Source: Leishmania martiniquensis (Eukaryota; Euglenozoa; Kinetoplastea; Trypanosomatida; Trypanosomatidae). Taken from it: DNA of 45,000 nt. Where the stretch lies: contig NC_090166.1 of NCBI RefSeq assembly GCF_017916325.1, positions 951,728-996,727 on the forward strand, written 5' to 3'. How positions within the stretch are numbered: the first letter of the stretch is position 1; each line of letters opens with the position of its first letter. The translations under genes and the position numbers were made by a program. Under the pieces are notes generated by a model. The model did not search any database. It was given only the letters and a program-made list of their open reading frames with translations, and was not told the DNA's origin. Shown here in pieces: positions 1 to 11,322 of this stretch.

Positions 1-684
1 GACGCTTTGGTGAGCCAAAGGCTCGGCGCAGGGAATAAAACGGTAAAAACGGCAGAACACAAAGTGTGAGGGAGCGAGAGGAGTCGCCCCCGCTGCCGCC
101 GAGGAAGGGGGAGGAGAGCTCGGCGACGCCAACACACGTACGCGCCTGCCCACGGACACCAACAGAGCGCGGAATGCAGAGGGGGAGAGAGAACGGAGAC
201 CCAAAACGAATAAGCGGCCCAGCTGCGTATTACGTGCGGTTTACCCGCGCGCCGCGCCAAACAGAAAGAGAAGAGACAGAAATGTGGGGATGCAGCTGGG
301 GGAGAGGTGGGGGAGAGAGAGTCCTTCCCACTTCTGCGGCTGCACGCGCACCGGTCTCGTATGCACGGCGATCTGGTCATCCCCTCCTGGTGCGACTGAC
401 GCGCAGCCCACGAAAGCGAACAGCACGAGAGAGAGCCAGATCGTCACAATGCCCGCCAAGAAAGCAGGCGTGCGCGCGCATGGCGTGCGAGGAGGGGCTG
501 TTCACCCGAGACTTGCTCTCGTAGGCCTGCCGTCTTCGCCGACGGTGCCACTCGGGGCTCGGCCGGCGTGGCGCGGGCGCCACCAAGCTAGAGTCAGAGG
601 CGTTCACGAGCTGTCCCAGCGGCACAGCCCGTGCAGCTATCGAGCAACACAGTGCACTGACCACATCATCGCCCCCAATGCCAA
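1..684. other. Intergenic / 3' UTR region downstream of the first receptor-like gene
   Basis: Purine-rich on the plus strand with no convincing gene. A minus-strand frame at about 241-459 is hydrophobic at its start, but it begins at a TTG codon with no in-frame ATG above it, so I do not call it. The stretch most likely holds the 3' UTR of the minus-strand gene ending at 685. Confidence 0.5.
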
Positions 685-3600
685 TCACGCATCCTCGTCT
701 GAGGTGGAGGCGACCCATTCGTCCTCCTCCAGCGTGAGCCCAGCCTGCAAAAGCATTTCCTTGCACGCCGCCCGTACCTGCATCGCGCTGGGGCGCTCGG
801 CAGGGTCGAGTGAGAGGCAGCGGATGATGGACTCCACTGCACGCTTGCTGTAGTTGCTGACCACACTTGCCCCTCTCAGCAGACTCGCATTCGCCACGAC
901 GCGGCGCTGCATCAGCGCATCGCTGAAGGGCTGCCCGCCAGTTTTCATCAGCGCCGCGAGCTCTGCCGCAGTCCCGAACGGCTGCCCGTCGTCGCCAGTG
1001 GCCCACCTCCACGCCGGCTGCTTTGTCAGGGCCTCGACAGCCGTAAGGCCAAAGCTGAACATGTCGCACTCCGGAGTGGGCAGGGCCCCGGTGGCCATCA
1101 GGGGACTTAGGTAGCACGTTTGGTGCAGATGCAAGAGCTCGCATGCCGCTTTCCTGTCGCCGCAGTGCCCAGATAAGCGGCACTTGCCATCCACGCTCAC
1201 GAGCACGTTGTCCAGGCATATGCTGCCGTGCGCTACTCCCCGCTCGTGCAAGTAGGACAGGGCGGAGAGGACGTGGAGGCCGAAGCGATTGATGGTCACC
1301 GGCTTCACGTTTGGATAGCGGAAGATCAGTTCACGCAGCGTGCCGCCGGGGCTGAATTCCCATATGAGCACCACGCCGCCCTCGAGAGAGTGCGAGTAGC
1401 CGATGAAGGAGAGGAGGTTCGGATGGCGCAGCTGCTGGTGCTTCTCGGCCAGCCGCCGCATCGCAGACTCTTGGCGTGAGGTGGGCCCGCAGACGGGCGT
1501 GGCGCTGCGCAGTGCGTCCGACATGCGCCCCGCTGGTGCGTCGCGAATGGCCTTGGATACCACAGGATGCACCTCACGATACATCACGTAGTTCACCGAG
1601 CTTAGCGCTCCAGCAGAGCCGAGTGCCAACACCCTTCTCTGCAACATGGACTCGACGCTGAGCCCGGCGCCGCCTCGGCAGCGCGCAAGATGCCAGTGCA
1701 GCCCATGCTGGTCCCGCATCCATGCAGGCCTCGAGGGTACCACAGAGCGGAAGGTGCTGGTGCCGTCTGCCACGGCAACAGCATAGCGCTCCCGTACACC
1801 CGGATACCGCTGCCTCGATATCCGCGACGGGCCGTTCCCGCCCTCATACCTTCCGCGCGCCCCCTCACCTACGCCCGCGTCTTCTTCCGTGGGCAAAGGC
1901 ACCTTCGAGGGCTGCGCGTCCGCACCGCCGCCCGGCGGCCTCGTGCCACGTAGCTCTGCGTCCACTCCTGGCGGACGCATAGGCGTCCGGCACAGCGGCT
2001 CCGTGATCCGCAGCCGCACGCGGCGCTCGCACTCGCGCACCAGCCGCGCCACCTGCACCGACACTGCGCCACCCGTCACCGCGCTGGCGGCAGCCTCGCG
2101 ACGCATGCCCAGCGGCAGCAGACCGGGCTCCAGGTCCGCGATCTCGGCGACGCCGCGGTAGGCGGTGAGCGCCCCGGCGTAGTCGCCGCGGAGCATGTGC
2201 GCAAAGCCCTCGAAGCAGCAGCGCGCGTACAGCTGCCACGCCGCGTCGCCCACCGCAGGCCCCGGCAGCACCTCGTAGAGCATCACCACGCTGTCGTCCA
2301 GCCCCGCGCGGCCAGTGCGCAGCACATCCACGGGGATCTGCCGCACACCGGCGTCCGCCTTGGCACCGCCGTGACCCATGCGGCGCACCTCCGCGCGCAG
2401 CAGCGTCGCTGTCTCCTCCGTCATGGCCACACGCACACCGATGCGCTGCGGCAGGCGGCCCAGCTCGCGCTGCATGTCGCGGCCAAGCGCCACCTGCAGC
2501 GTCTGCTCGCTGCCGGCGGGGCAGTACTGCCCGCACGTGAACATGCTCGTGTCCAGCAGCACGCGCGCGTCAGGCATGACCCAGGCGCCGTCCCTTCCTG
2601 CGCTTTCCCCGCCGTCGCGCTGTGCGTCTAGCCAGCTCGCCAGGTCCAGCGCGAAGGCAACGGCGTTGCGTGCGTCCTGCGTGGCGTAGCGCTTCATCTC
2701 CTCCTGCGTCGTGAGGCTCTGCGGCCGCGATGCCGACTGTGCAGCCGGGACGCCGTGCCTCGTGGTGGGCGCGACATGGGGCGCCGCTGTGGGGGCTGCT
2801 TCGCCGTTACGTGACGTGCGCGCGCGCACGGCGCTATGGAAGTGCAGCACGCACGAGTCGGGGCAGAGGCGGTACATCGTGCCGTGGTGCGTGCGGCAGA
2901 GGTCCTGCACGGCGGTGATGAATGCTGTCAGTGCTGCGCGTGTGGGGAAGGGGCCGCTGTTGGCGGTGTTGGCTGCATGTGCTGTCTGCTCGGCTGCCGC
3001 AATGAGCCGCTGACCAGGGACTCGAGGCAGCGGCTCTCCTCTGAGAACCTCTGGTGGCGGTGACTGTGGATCTGTGGTGACGGTGAGTAGAGGAGCGGTG
3101 ACGGAAACACAGACGGCGGTGGAGATGTGAGATGAGAGCAAAGGTCCTCTCGATTTGCGGTGCCGCCGACTGATTAGCGGGCCGGATGTGCGGTGCGCGG
3201 CTACCCCGTCGGTGTGAGTGGTCGGCCCGTCAATGGGCCGGTGGCGGAGCCCCTCCGGCACAAAGGCGTCGACATCCCGGAGCTGCTGCATTGTCGCGTT
3301 GTGCGCCTGGATGAGCGCGTCGACTTCAGTGAAGCGGATTAGCTTGCACCCTCCAGGATGATAGAGCTGGCGGTCACCGTGCTCGATGCTGGCAAGGAGG
3401 CTTGCCTGTACCCCTTGTAGCGGCTGGGAGACGGTGCGGCGGATCAGGCACCAGAAAATAAGGATGAGAAGCAGCACAGCGGCGGCCATGACGCCGCCGC
3501 TAATGCCGTGGCTTCGCACATGCGGCACGGTGCTACTCGGTGTTGTGGTGGCGTAGACGAGGGGAAAAGTGAGGCCCTTTGGTGTTATGTGGGTCCATGC

Positions 3601-4785
3601 AGTAACCACCGCTGGCGCGCCGTTGTACCAGAAATGAACGGTGCTCCAGCTGTCCTCACGCTGGAGCGCTGCTAGGTCGACGTGCTGCAGCGCGGCGCGC
3701 ATGAGCGGGTCACTGATGTTGCGCACTTTGAGGTAGGTGGCATTGACGTCAACATACGGCATGATGACAATGGGGTCTAGAATGGAATGCTGGCCCCAGC
3801 TGTTGGACAGAATGGTGGGGTCGGCGTCAGCGAGGGTCTGGCCGAAGAAGAACGCAATGCGAGCGCCGGTGAGGTGTGTGCCGTGAAGCTCGCAAAGAAG
3901 CCTCGAGCCGTCGATGCGCAGGTGCACGTAGTCGGTGCTAGAGGCAATCTGCGTCTCAGTGAGGTCCGCGTACAGGAGGCTGGCTGGCACGTTGAGCTGC
4001 AAGAGGTGCGGCACCATGTGATCCACATACCACGCGTTGCTGAGGTCCACGGCAGCGATGCTACCGGCCACGAGCTCGTCGGCGAGGCTGAATATGGGGA
4101 CAGCCTTCACGTTCTCCTCTATGAATTTCGAAATGTTTCGTGCGTGAAGAGGCCACTCTGTCGCCACGCGCAGCGGAATCTGGAAGCGGTAGGTATCCTT
4201 GTCGACGTAGTAAGTGGCGTTAACCGTTTGATTGATCGATACGTAGCCGGTGAGACTCTCGGTCGGCCCGTCGCCTGTGGTCCCGTGCATGCAGGCGATC
4301 GCCTTTCGGAGCGCGCGAGAGATGATCGATAATGTGACGAGGGGCGTGCGCTTGTCGTATGCCACGAGAGCTGAGCAGAGTGTGGTGAGCGCATCCTCGG
4401 GCGGCATCGAGAATAGGTGACGCATCTGCAGTGAGATTAGATTGACGGCGATGCTACACGCGGCATCGATCTGCTGATCCAGCTTCTTGCTGATGACATC
4501 CCTATTGAGTTCGTGCAGCACGCCCAACGGCTCGAGGGCCACGGAGGAGACGAGCGACTGTGTGGTGATGGCTGTGCAGAGGCCTACACTGGCGAGAAGG
4601 GCGAAGTAAAGACTGGCCCAGAGAATATCGATACGGCACAAAACGCTTCTCCACGCAGCGCGCTTTGAAGCGCGGGGCGGGGCCTGCTCGTGCGCGCACA
4701 GCGGAGGACACGTTTCGGTTCGCGAGCCATCACTGCAAGAGGTCCGCCTTGTGACTGAGAGCGTGGCGCTGAAACGGGACTCCAT
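685..4785 (-). CDS. Receptor-like membrane protein with degenerate cyclase-like and pseudokinase domains (paralogue A)
   Basis: 1366 aa starting at an ATG (4783-4785). Visible order: TM1 about 53-75; an outer region about 76-430 with sequons at N185, N189, N217, N348 and N356; TM2 about 431-448; a HAMP-like linker about 449-505 (a QPL turn, then EVDALIQAHNATM); a class III cyclase-like region about 553-845; a TPR-like helix pair about 850-880; and a kinase-like domain about 1040-1345. In the kinase part K1078 and E1114 fit the ATP-lysine and alphaC-glutamate positions. HRD is replaced by HGS (1186-1188), the catalytic-loop lysine by C1190, and DFG by GHC (1206-1208), so phosphotransfer is unlikely. 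The cyclase part lacks the first metal-binding aspartate region (STAVCVSVT there), while D643 may keep the second. I infer a non-catalytic sensor or scaffold; the ligand is unknown. A near-twin gene lies at 11323-15426. Confidence 0.93.
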   Translation of the reverse strand: MESRFSATLSVTRRTSCSDGSRTETCPPLCAHEQAPPRASKRAAWRSVLCRIDILWASLYFALLASVGLCTAITTQSLVSSVALEPLGVLHELNRDVISKKLDQQIDAACSIAVNLISLQMRHLFSMPPEDALTTLCSALVAYDKRTPLVTLSIISRALRKAIACMHGTTGDGPTESLTGYVSINQTVNATYYVDKDTYRFQIPLRVATEWPLHARNISKFIEENVKAVPIFSLADELVAGSIAAVDLSNAWYVDHMVPHLLQLNVPASLLYADLTETQIASSTDYVHLRIDGSRLLCELHGTHLTGARIAFFFGQTLADADPTILSNSWGQHSILDPIVIMPYVDVNATYLKVRNISDPLMRAALQHVDLAALQREDSWSTVHFWYNGAPAVVTAWTHITPKGLTFPLVYATTTPSSTVPHVRSHGISGGVMAAAVLLLILIFWCLIRRTVSQPLQGVQASLLASIEHGDRQLYHPGGCKLIRFTEVDALIQAHNATMQQLRDVDAFVPEGLRHRPIDGPTTHTDGVAAHRTSGPLISRRHRKSRGPLLSSHISTAVCVSVTAPLLTVTTDPQSPPPEVLRGEPLPRVPGQRLIAAAEQTAHAANTANSGPFPTRAALTAFITAVQDLCRTHHGTMYRLCPDSCVLHFHSAVRARTSRNGEAAPTAAPHVAPTTRHGVPAAQSASRPQSLTTQEEMKRYATQDARNAVAFALDLASWLDAQRDGGESAGRDGAWVMPDARVLLDTSMFTCGQYCPAGSEQTLQVALGRDMQRELGRLPQRIGVRVAMTEETATLLRAEVRRMGHGGAKADAGVRQIPVDVLRTGRAGLDDSVVMLYEVLPGPAVGDAAWQLYARCCFEGFAHMLRGDYAGALTAYRGVAEIADLEPGLLPLGMRREAAASAVTGGAVSVQVARLVRECERRVRLRITEPLCRTPMRPPGVDAELRGTRPPGGGADAQPSKVPLPTEEDAGVGEGARGRYEGGNGPSRISRQRYPGVRERYAVAVADGTSTFRSVVPSRPAWMRDQHGLHWHLARCRGGAGLSVESMLQRRVLALGSAGALSSVNYVMYREVHPVVSKAIRDAPAGRMSDALRSATPVCGPTSRQESAMRRLAEKHQQLRHPNLLSFIGYSHSLEGGVVLIWEFSPGGTLRELIFRYPNVKPVTINRFGLHVLSALSYLHERGVAHGSICLDNVLVSVDGKCRLSGHCGDRKAACELLHLHQTCYLSPLMATGALPTPECDMFSFGLTAVEALTKQPAWRWATGDDGQPFGTAAELAALMKTGGQPFSDALMQRRVVANASLLRGASVVSNYSKRAVESIIRCLSLDPAERPSAMQVRAACKEMLLQAGLTLEEDEWVASTSDEDA
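1994..2992 (-). repeat. 999-bp tract identical to 12593-13591 (gene-conversion tract, copy A)
   Basis: The two tracts align with a constant offset of 10,599 bp and I found no mismatch on reading them. They encode the same residues, 599-933 of paralogue A, which is most of the cyclase-like region plus the TPR-like helices. Identity stops sharply at both ends. The protein on either side is strongly diverged, with only short matching blocks. Recent gene conversion is the simplest reading; a collapsed or copied assembly is the alternative. Confidence 0.9.
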
Positions 4786-5074
4786 GGCGCACTGATCGAG
4801 CAGCTGGAGGGCTTTTGGGGATGAGGGAGGAAGAAGCGCACGGCCCCAAGCCGCCGATGCAGATGCCCACGCGTGAGTGCGGTTCGTATTACGTGGCCGA
4901 TGCGTGCTGTAGCTTCAATGGAGAGGTCTGATGCTGCCAAGCAAAACGAGGGCGAAAACGGTGAGGTGACGATAGGGGAGAGCGGATGATGGAGCTGTGG
5001 TGGGGGTTGGGGTGGGGCCGAAGCGGTGAATGCTCGGCTGGCGGGAAGGGCTGCAGCAGATGAAGCGCAATGCA

Positions 5075-5126
5075 CTGAGAGGTAGTCCACGGGGGAAAAT
5101 GAGGAAAAGAAAGAAAGGGGTTGCTG
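5075..5126 (-). promoter_or_regulatory. Candidate spliced-leader acceptor of paralogue A
   Basis: On the minus strand a pyrimidine tract (complement of 5089-5126) is followed by an AG at 5076-5075, about 290 nt before the ATG at 4785. Trypanosomatid mRNAs receive the spliced leader at the first suitable AG after such a tract. This is a pattern call only; other AGs lie closer to the gene. Confidence 0.3.
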
Positions 5127-6490
5127 TGCTACACGATGGTGCATAGAGGCGCTTACCACGCACCGCATTTCCTGAGCGCCGCGTGCGCACCCTCTATGTG
5201 CTAACCGGGAGCCCAATCCACCCGAGGCGGGCTTGCCGCATAGACTCCATCTTCCTCCCGCGCACGGGCGCCGATGGAGCTGCGCGAGGCGCAGCAAGTC
5301 AGGACCGAGGCGCTGCCGGTATGACAAGGCCATTGCGAAGAGGGAGAGCAAGCAAGCGCAGGAGAGGATCGGCACGGACAGCATGGAGAGTGGTGCCGCC
5401 AATATCAGAAGAGGCATGAAGCGGAGGCGGAGGCGGAGAGGGAGAGAGGAAACACTGAGGAAAAAGAGAGCGAGCGCAGCCAAAGGTGGCGAGCCCACAT
5501 TTACTGTCTCTTCCACACGCACGGGAGGGGAGAAGACGCGCCGAAGAGGGACGAGGCGATGGGCAGCGGGGGCGTATCGTACAGAGCGCTTTATCAGTGC
5601 AGAGAAGAGAGGAGATGCAGGCAGAAGAAATACGGTGCGACAGACTGAGGTGCGGTACCTATGCCCAGTTGGCTGGTGCCGGAGGGCTGGCCGAGACGCA
5701 CAGCTTCAGGCATGGAAGGCGACGAGCGTGAGAGGGAGGGAATGGTGTGCTTGAGCGGAGGTTGTGCGCACGTTCAAATGGGAGCAAGGGGGGATGAGGA
5801 CCACACAACGAGGCGTTAGCGCGATAGATTCACAATGCGCCGCAGCGGAAGCGCGGCGTAATGAGGCGGAGGAGACATGGAAGAGGAGGGGTGAGGGGGC
5901 GAGAGGGGGGTGGGGTGAGCGCTGTAGAACATGACGCGTGCGAGGCGTGCCGGAATCCGTTAGAGGAGCTGCAGAAGGGAAGGGGATGCGTGTCTGTCGG
6001 CGTGCGGCGGGGGAATGCAGCGTGAGCGGGCCGCTCAAAGGAGATGGCACCACTCGTCTCCGCAGAGGCGTGAACGTGGGTGTTTTTGGCAGACCACCTC
6101 ATCGCCTTTCCGATGCTCTCAGCAGCGCTGAAGCGGAGCCCACCCGCCCCCCCTACACACATACACATACAACACAACACAAGCAGAAAGGGATGAGAGA
6201 GCGGCCCAGTCGCTCAGCTCATTCCGAGCGGACAGTGAGATGAGAGACACTCGGCGAAGGCGCGCCACAGTCCCTCACCATCCAATTTTCTGCGTGTCTG
6301 TTCTCTCCGTCTCTCTTCTCTTTTCCATTCGATTCATTTTGTGGTTCAGCGGCCTTTACAAAGCAAACGGCTCTGCTTAAAGAAAAACGAGGTTGCCGTG
6401 GCAGTGGAAGCACACGCAAGGACGTGCGGGTACACCCCACAAAGGTTCCACAAGTACGTTGTGGACAGTATCCCGTGTGCGTGTGTGTGT

Positions 6491-6519
6491 GAGAGAGGGA
6501 GGGAGGAGGAGGAGGGGGG
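6491..6519. repeat. Homopurine tract next to a (GT)n array
   Basis: An uninterrupted G/A run of 29 nt directly follows (GT)n at about 6478-6490. On the transcribed minus strand this is polypyrimidine and resembles the tracts that guide trans-splicing and polyadenylation. Confidence 0.8.
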
Positions 6520-6576
6520 CGAGAGAGGGGGGAGAGTGGCCCACTCTGCTCTTCCCACCTCTGTGAAACATAATAA

Positions 6577-6589
6577 TATATATATATAT
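6577..6589. repeat. Short (TA)n microsatellite
   Basis: About six and a half TA units in otherwise GC-rich DNA, within the presumed UTR region. Confidence 0.85.
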
Positions 6590-6986
6590 TCACACAATGG
6601 CAGCAGTACGCACAGCTCTTCCTCTCTTCTCCTTTCTCTTCCAGCAGCAAAGAAACGATACACACGCGTCACCATCAGGCGCAAAGAGGGGGCGAATAGG
6701 AAATGCGAAGACAGACTTAATGCATCTATCGATGAGGCGGGAGTGAGGCGAGTGAGGGGGAGAGGAGAGGAGAAGCCGAAGACACACAGCGGCGAAACAG
6801 ATGAGCAACAAGAACAGCAGCGGCAGCAGCAAAGGCCATTTTGGCGACACACACACACACATGAATAAAAGAAAGACACCGTCATGTGGTCCGCATGTGC
6901 GACGTGAAGTAGGCTCGCTAAAGGGGTGAAGCGAGTTGGGCAAATGGGAGGGTGGCTGTGGGGGAGAAGGGGGGAGGATCGGTGTA

Positions 6987-7010
6987 AGTGTGTGCGTGTG
7001 TGTGTGTGTG
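6987..7010. repeat. (GT)n microsatellite
   Basis: A 24-nt, nearly pure GT run with one GC interruption. It is one of at least fifteen similar GT or CA arrays scattered through the gaps of this window (for example near 6849, 8330, 8966, 9804, 10496, 10979, 16387, 17832, 19425, 20102, 21764, 22624, 22725 and 29773). Confidence 0.85.
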
Positions 7011-7729
7011 TAGGGGGTGGGGGAGGTTTGTACAAAGAAGGCAGCTCAGCCTGCGGTTAAGCGACACAGCAGCAAGCTCGTCCGAGGCTTGTCCTGCTTT
7101 GTGTTACCAAAGAGCGACAGCAACAGAGGGCTGCAGTTGCGTACCCGAAGTGCACGCACGTGCATCTTTGTTTCAGGTATAGGTGCGAGTATACATCAAA
7201 GCAGGGTGCAGAGGCAGCCAGCGCCATGCACTCGTCACGAGCCCCCTCTCCCCCTTGATATCCCATCAGGAGGAAGAGGGTGAGGAGAGGAGGGGAGGGG
7301 GGAAGGGGAAGAATAGCGAAAAAGAGGACGGGGGGGAGGGCATATCGCGAGAAGCCGCCGGAAGGCGTCTGCGCACCACCGCGCTCACCCGAGGAAAGGA
7401 GAAGCAGCTCAGCAGTCAGCCAGACGGCTACACCGGCATGCGTGTCTATCTCTGTGTGTGCGTGTGTGCGCATAAGTCCATGCCCATCACGAATGAGCCG
7501 AATGGGGAAAAAACAAAAGAGGAATATCTGCGCACATGCACCCACGATGTACCGGCCTCTGCCCGCCCTGCGGTTGAATCCTCGCCACCCCAAAGCGAGC
7601 TCGCCTTGCTGCTGAATAGAGGCCACGCATCCCCAGCAAAGCTCTTCAGGAACCTTTCCGGGTAGCCGCTGCGCAGTCGACGTCCGAGGGACTTTGGATG
7701 ACTGCATTCCTTCATCCACGCAGGGAAGC

Positions 7730-8060
7730 CCTCACAGCCATGTCAGAGGACGGAGGCAACAGAGTCTGAGGTGCGGGTGGCAGTGTGTGTGTGTTGGGAG
7801 GGGTGATCTGGGTGCGTGCCCCATGACGGCAAGGCGGGCGCCAGCCGACCTCCGGTCAGGGCCCCGCGGGGACCCTGGGCTCTGCCCGTATACCATTTCC
7901 TTTGCTCTGCGCCGTTTCAAGCAGCGGCGCCACATCGTATAGTGTGGGGGCTCTTCACATTGAAGGCTGGTGGGCTCGATGGCATGGCCGCGGGTGCGTT
8001 CGGGAGGCCGTTCAGCACATTCAGCACCCATGCGCTGCGGGAAGGATGGGGGGGTTGGTC
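7730..8060. other. Compositionally balanced island, possible degenerate retroposon relic
   Basis: Unlike its purine-biased surroundings, this stretch is mixed and GC-rich, with a CCCCGCGGGG palindrome at 7862-7871 and no coding frame. Leishmania 3' UTRs often hold short degenerate retroposons (SIDERs) of this texture. I could not match a signature, so the identity is a guess from context. Confidence 0.2.
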
Positions 8061-8096
8061 GGTGTAGAGCTCTGCGAACACACGTACACGCACATA

Positions 8097-8124
8097 TGTG
8101 TATGTATAGATGTGTATGTATAGA
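8097..8124. repeat. Two perfect tandem copies of a 14-mer
   Basis: The unit TGTGTATGTATAGA occurs at 8097-8110 and again at 8111-8124, followed by a partial third copy. It looks like a short microsatellite-type expansion in an untranslated region. Confidence 0.85.
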
Positions 8125-11100
8125 TGTTAGCCCATCACTGGTGTCCTGCCAGCCTCTGAGTGCTGTGCTTCCGTGTGGTGCACCACGACAGCCCTAGATG
8201 GCGGCGCTCGACGTGTCGCATTCTGCGGCCTGCCGCTTCAGAGAGGTGCTGTTGTCCGCGGAAACGGATTCGCTACGATCCTCCTCCCCCTCTCCGCCCA
8301 CGCTGCTGAGGAGAGGCGGTGCGTGTATGTGCGTGTGTGTGTGTGTATAGAGTGGGAGGGGGTGTCTCGATGGCTTGCCCAGATGTGCCTTCGGCAGGTG
8401 GGAGGAGAGTGGAGGGGGGTGCGTGGGAATCGGGCGCCCAAACACAGAAAACGGTAACATAATGCGCCCGCTGCGAGTCCTTTTCTTTTCCCTCGTTTCA
8501 CCTTTTCGTCGCATTCATTTTTTTTCGCAGCAAAGAGAGAAAAAGTCCGCCTCGGCGTGGGCAGCTGCCGTGACGGGCACAGCGCGATGGCGCGATGGGC
8601 CGCAGCTGCCGTGAGCTATGGGAAGCAGAGGATAAACCAACCACCGCACGAAAAAAAATACATACGACGCACACGCAGCGCTCTTCGGCTTCCTTTTCGT
8701 ATTTCCCCTCTGGAGGAGAGAGAGGGCGTGCGTGTGGATAGCGCTTCTGCCGGTACAGATGGGGTGAACTTAAAATAATAATAATAGTGAACAGGTGCCT
8801 TAGCAGCCACTATCGAAGGCGCGGTGAGCTGCTCGTAGGCATGCACATGCGAGGATACACATCTACACGCGCCCCATGAACGGAAACGTGTGCGCATGTG
8901 CCGCTTTGCATTGGGCTGCCACACCATGAGAGCGCCTCGACATGGAGAAAAGAGAGAGGTGTGTACGTGTGTGTGTGTGGGGGGGGGCGCTGCATCAGCG
9001 GGGAGACAGCGGATGCGAAGAGGAGATGGGGTGTGAGGCGTATGGTGAGGGGCTGCTTGAAAAACCTGAGGGGGGCGGCAATCCGTGGGAAAGAGGGGAA
9101 GGGGGAAAGAAGAAGTGCACACACGCCTTTATTTTTGGTTGAATTTGGCGAGAGGGGAGGAGGAGGAGGGAGGGTAGCGAGAGGGCAATGACAAGCGAAG
9201 AGGCGTTTGATGTGGGCGTGAGAGGGACAGACCGACATGACAGCAGAGACTGAGGCGTGGCGAAAGGGGCACAGTTGCCATGACACACGCCAAATACCGT
9301 GGCGCCGCGTGCGCAAAGTGCCGCGGGACGAGCGGTGGCGTGTGCGAACGAGGCGGGGGAGGAGGAGGAAGAACGGGGGTGGGTGGGTGGTGGTGGTGGA
9401 ACCTGCGGTACTCGGAAAGGCGTTCCCGGAGGTGGAGGAAAAATGGGAAGGGGGGAGGGGGGCCACAGAGGGGCTGCGGATGGCGCACTTTGGGTCTACG
9501 GAATGGGGGGAATGAGGTGAGGCGAGTGAGGGTAAAAAGGAGGAGGTGTGGGGGTGGTGACTGCGCGCTTACCAGCAAGAGAGGGAGGGGGGAAAAGAGC
9601 ACGCAAAGAGAGCTTGGGGAGAGGCGAGCAGAAACCAGTCCTGTGGTGTGATGCACAGCGTGCAGAGGGTGGGATAAATAGAATACAGTAGGATCGGGGG
9701 ACCGTCTCGTGCGCGCGGCGGCACCACCACGTCCATGCCACATCGACGTCCTTCCACGACTGCATCATAGTTTGAGAGGTTGTGGAGGGAGGCGAGGGCG
9801 AAGGTGTGTGTGTGTGTGGGGAGTGGAAGTGATCAATAGCGAAGGCGGCAACAGCAGCGCCAATTTAAACAGAGTAGGGTGATCTGGTGGGGACATCGAT
9901 TCAAGAGCTAAGGGAGATTGACCGGGTATATACACATACAGACGCATAAATCTGAATTCATATTAGAGATGAGAGGGGTGCGAGGCGACACGCCCTCCCG
10001 CCCCCAACGGCCAATATGAGCGGAGCCGCAGGCGCACCTGAACACGTACAAGGGGAAAACACCCGTGGCGCTCGAGAACACAGGGGAACGCGCAAGAGGT
10101 GTGCACTGCGTTCACCATCCTCTGTGCCTGCACGCCAGCCAGCGGGAGAGAGTCGTTTCACGGAGAAGTAGCGCAGGAGCGTCACACATGTTAGCTGATA
10201 CGGGGCCAAGGCAGCGAAAAAAAAACACAGGCAACAACAGCGACAGTCACCACTCAAAAGGGGGCGGGGAGCAGAGAAAAGATGAGAGCCACGAAGACAG
10301 ACGATTCCTGGATGAAGTTCAAGAGCGTTGGGGGAGGGAGGAGAAGGGAAGGGGGAGGGGACAGAGATAGAAAGAGGGGAGTGAGGGGGTGTTCAGCCTT
10401 TCCATGGCACTTCAGTGATATTGGTGGAGATGAAAAAATCTGCCCGAGAGCAAGGAAACGACGAGAAAACGGCGCAAGATGAAAGAGCGTGCGAAACACA
10501 CACACACACATGAAAAAAAACGCTACTTCAATGAGTGGCGGTAAGGCAGCGCTGCCGAGATGAAAAAGCAGAGGACAGAGAGAGGGGGAGGGAGAGAAGA
10601 AGAGAGGTGGGAGAGGACAGAGGGAGCGGCGAAGGAAGCGACGAGTCCAAAAACGAAGCGTAATGCAGCTGATGTTTCTCTACCAACCCGTGTCTCCCTC
10701 TCTGCCTTCCTATTTCTGTGCGCATCAGAAGAGCACCGGCTACTCAGAGTGCTCCCTTCCGTCCCCATCCCCGCATCTCCGTTCCCGACTTTGGGCAGTC
10801 GCAGCGGAGGTGCGGGACGCAAACGACAAAAACACCTCAGAAATGTAAGCGATCTGCGCATCGAACGGCAGCAGAGACGCATAGGTGAGCACACACACAC
10901 ATATATACAGAGATACAGTGAGTCGGGTGTGCCGCTGCTTAGGCAGATCCACGCAGGGGTACGACAAGGCGCTGAGTGGTCTGTGTGTGTGTGTGGGTGG
11001 GTGAGGGGGGCAAGAAGCAGGCGATGGGCAACTTGGACGGAGGCCTTTCCCTTCCCACACTCAAGCAGCAGAGGAAACGCTTCGACGGAGAGCCATGCGA

Positions 11101-11322
11101 GCACCTTTACCCCACTACCGGCGACTGCCAGTGCCTCAAAGCCGCCCCAGGAAAAGGTCCCTCCCCTTCCTCCCCTCTCCCGCCGCCACCGACGAGGCGA
11201 TGTCGGAGCGGAATGGCCTCTGCAGGCCGCGCACAGCGGGACGGAGGAGAGAGGAGGAGTTCGACGCCTTTTCCGTCCCGCCCCCTAAAAGAGAAAAAAA
11301 AAACGCCGAGACCGTCGGATTG

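Larger units (their letters stand above)
4786..11322. other. 6.5-kb intergenic region between the two receptor-like genes
   Basis: No frame here has a plausible ATG start together with protein-like composition. The longer open frames on both strands are translations of purine/pyrimidine tracts and of (GT)n or (CA)n arrays. The stretch should hold the 5' UTR and splice signals of paralogue A and the 3' UTR of paralogue B. A less biased island lies at about 7730-8060. Confidence 0.6.

Noticed and set aside
241..459. Minus-strand frame beginning with a hydrophobic, signal-like stretch
   Set aside because: It starts at TTG with no in-frame ATG above it, and the second half reads like translated pyrimidine tract.
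10560..11288. Plus-strand frame of 242 codons upstream of the end of paralogue B
   Set aside because: Composition follows purine tracts and a (GT)n array, and it is antisense to the transcription unit.
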